From Pseudomonas yamanorum (GTDB lineage Bacteria; Pseudomonadota; Gammaproteobacteria; Pseudomonadales; Pseudomonadaceae): 64,000 nucleotides of DNA. This document shows positions 63,639 to 64,000 of the stretch, in pieces. The notes under the pieces were generated by a model, which was given only the letters and a program-made list of their open reading frames with translations, was not told the DNA's origin and made no database searches. The translations under genes and the position numbers were made by a program. The stretch lies in contig NZ_LT629793.1 in NCBI RefSeq assembly GCF_900105735.1, positions 6,014,001 to 6,078,000 of the forward strand. Reading direction: 5' to 3'. The first letter of the stretch is position 1; each line of letters starts with the position of its first letter.

Positions 63639-64000
63639 ATGAATTTCCAGCCCAGCCAAGAACAAGACATGTTGGTGGACGCGGTACGCAGTTTTGTTGC
63701 CAAGGAATTGTTGCCCCACGAGGAGGCGGTAGACCGCGCCGATGAAGTCTCGCCGGAGCTCGCCGCACAGATTCGGGACAAGGCGATTGCCGCCGGGTTT
63801 TATGCCTTCAACATGCCGGAAGAGGTCGGCGGTGGCGGCCTGGATTACCTGTCCCAGGCGTTGATCGAACGGGAGTTGTCGAAGGTGTCCTGGGCGCTGC
63901 ATGTGTTTGTCGCCCGGCCCTCGAAAATCCTCATGGCCTGCACCGGCGCGCAGATTGGCGAGTACCTGTTGCCGTGCGTGCAGGGCAAGAAGATCGACTG
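63639..64000 (+). CDS. Acyl-CoA dehydrogenase, N-terminal part (cut by the window edge)
   Basis: About 120 residues are visible from ATG 63639: QEQDMLVDAVRSFVAKELLP, a long helix typical of the N-terminal acyl-CoA dehydrogenase domain, then FNMPEEVGGGGLDYLSQALI. The reading frame continues beyond 64000. It would oxidise an acyl-CoA with FAD before the hydratase step of the adjacent gene. Confidence 0.9.
   Translation, partial: MNFQPSQEQDMLVDAVRSFVAKELLPHEEAVDRADEVSPELAAQIRDKAIAAGFYAFNMPEEVGGGGLDYLSQALIERELSKVSWALHVFVARPSKILMACTGAQIGEYLLPCVQGKKID

Overview
The window looks like a chromosomal segment of a Pseudomonas fluorescens-group bacterium. This rests on high-GC codon use, Pseudomonas-type REP hairpins (GGGAGCTGGCTTGCCTGCGA and variants), large palindromic intergenic repeats, an OprD porin, and many LysR, MocR and GntR regulators next to catabolic genes. 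No rRNA, tRNA, CRISPR array, plasmid or prophage genes were seen. About 63 protein genes are supported; the last one runs off the right edge.

Layout. 1-1400: an IS110-family element (134-1246) inserted inside a long intergenic repeat. Its non-coding end holds a bridge-RNA-like structure whose target guides match the surrounding repeat. 1401-4691: a two-component system diverging from a DUF2790 / small secreted protein / thioredoxin group. 4677-6244: an L,D-transpeptidase-like protein and a VanX-type dipeptidase. 6312-10578: two GT-C glycosyltransferases (one ArnT) and an Ais-like phosphatase, probably lipid A modification. 10924-15122: an AttEFGH-like ABC system. 15244-17445: a secreted protein of unknown function and a fatty-acid-hydroxylase-family membrane protein. 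18006-22611: a MocR regulator with a divergent LysE exporter, a diguanylate cyclase and a carboxypeptidase G2-like enzyme. 22763-26943: an RND pump and its adaptor. 27079-31401: a LysR regulator and a mirror-like pirin-YcaC-YcaC-pirin block. 31465-32907: a cyclic-nucleotide-domain MscS channel.

33851-41855 is a sugar or polyol utilisation locus: RbsBAC-like ABC transporter, zinc dehydrogenase, FGGY kinase, L-xylulose-reductase-like SDR and LacI regulator. It has a candidate LacI operator in front of the first gene. 41907-51069 is an amide or ureido-compound locus: LysR, amidase, M20 amidohydrolase, a complete LivKHMGF-type ABC transporter and a FadR-type GntR regulator. 52065-57254 is a second amidase locus with LysR, OprD porin and an MFS transporter. 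57416-58437 is an unrecognised two-gene unit. 58559-64000 carries an XRE-cupin regulator, an OYE/Fe-S/FAD reductase, a class II aldolase, a TetR regulator, an enoyl-CoA hydratase and the start of an acyl-CoA dehydrogenase.

The most striking observation is the IS110 element. The target guides (9 and 7 bases) and the donor guides (8 matches, and 6 pairs with one wobble) can be read directly from the inverted 5' end. Both ends abut a CT core. The target is a multicopy intergenic repeat that still has two intact empty sites in this window.
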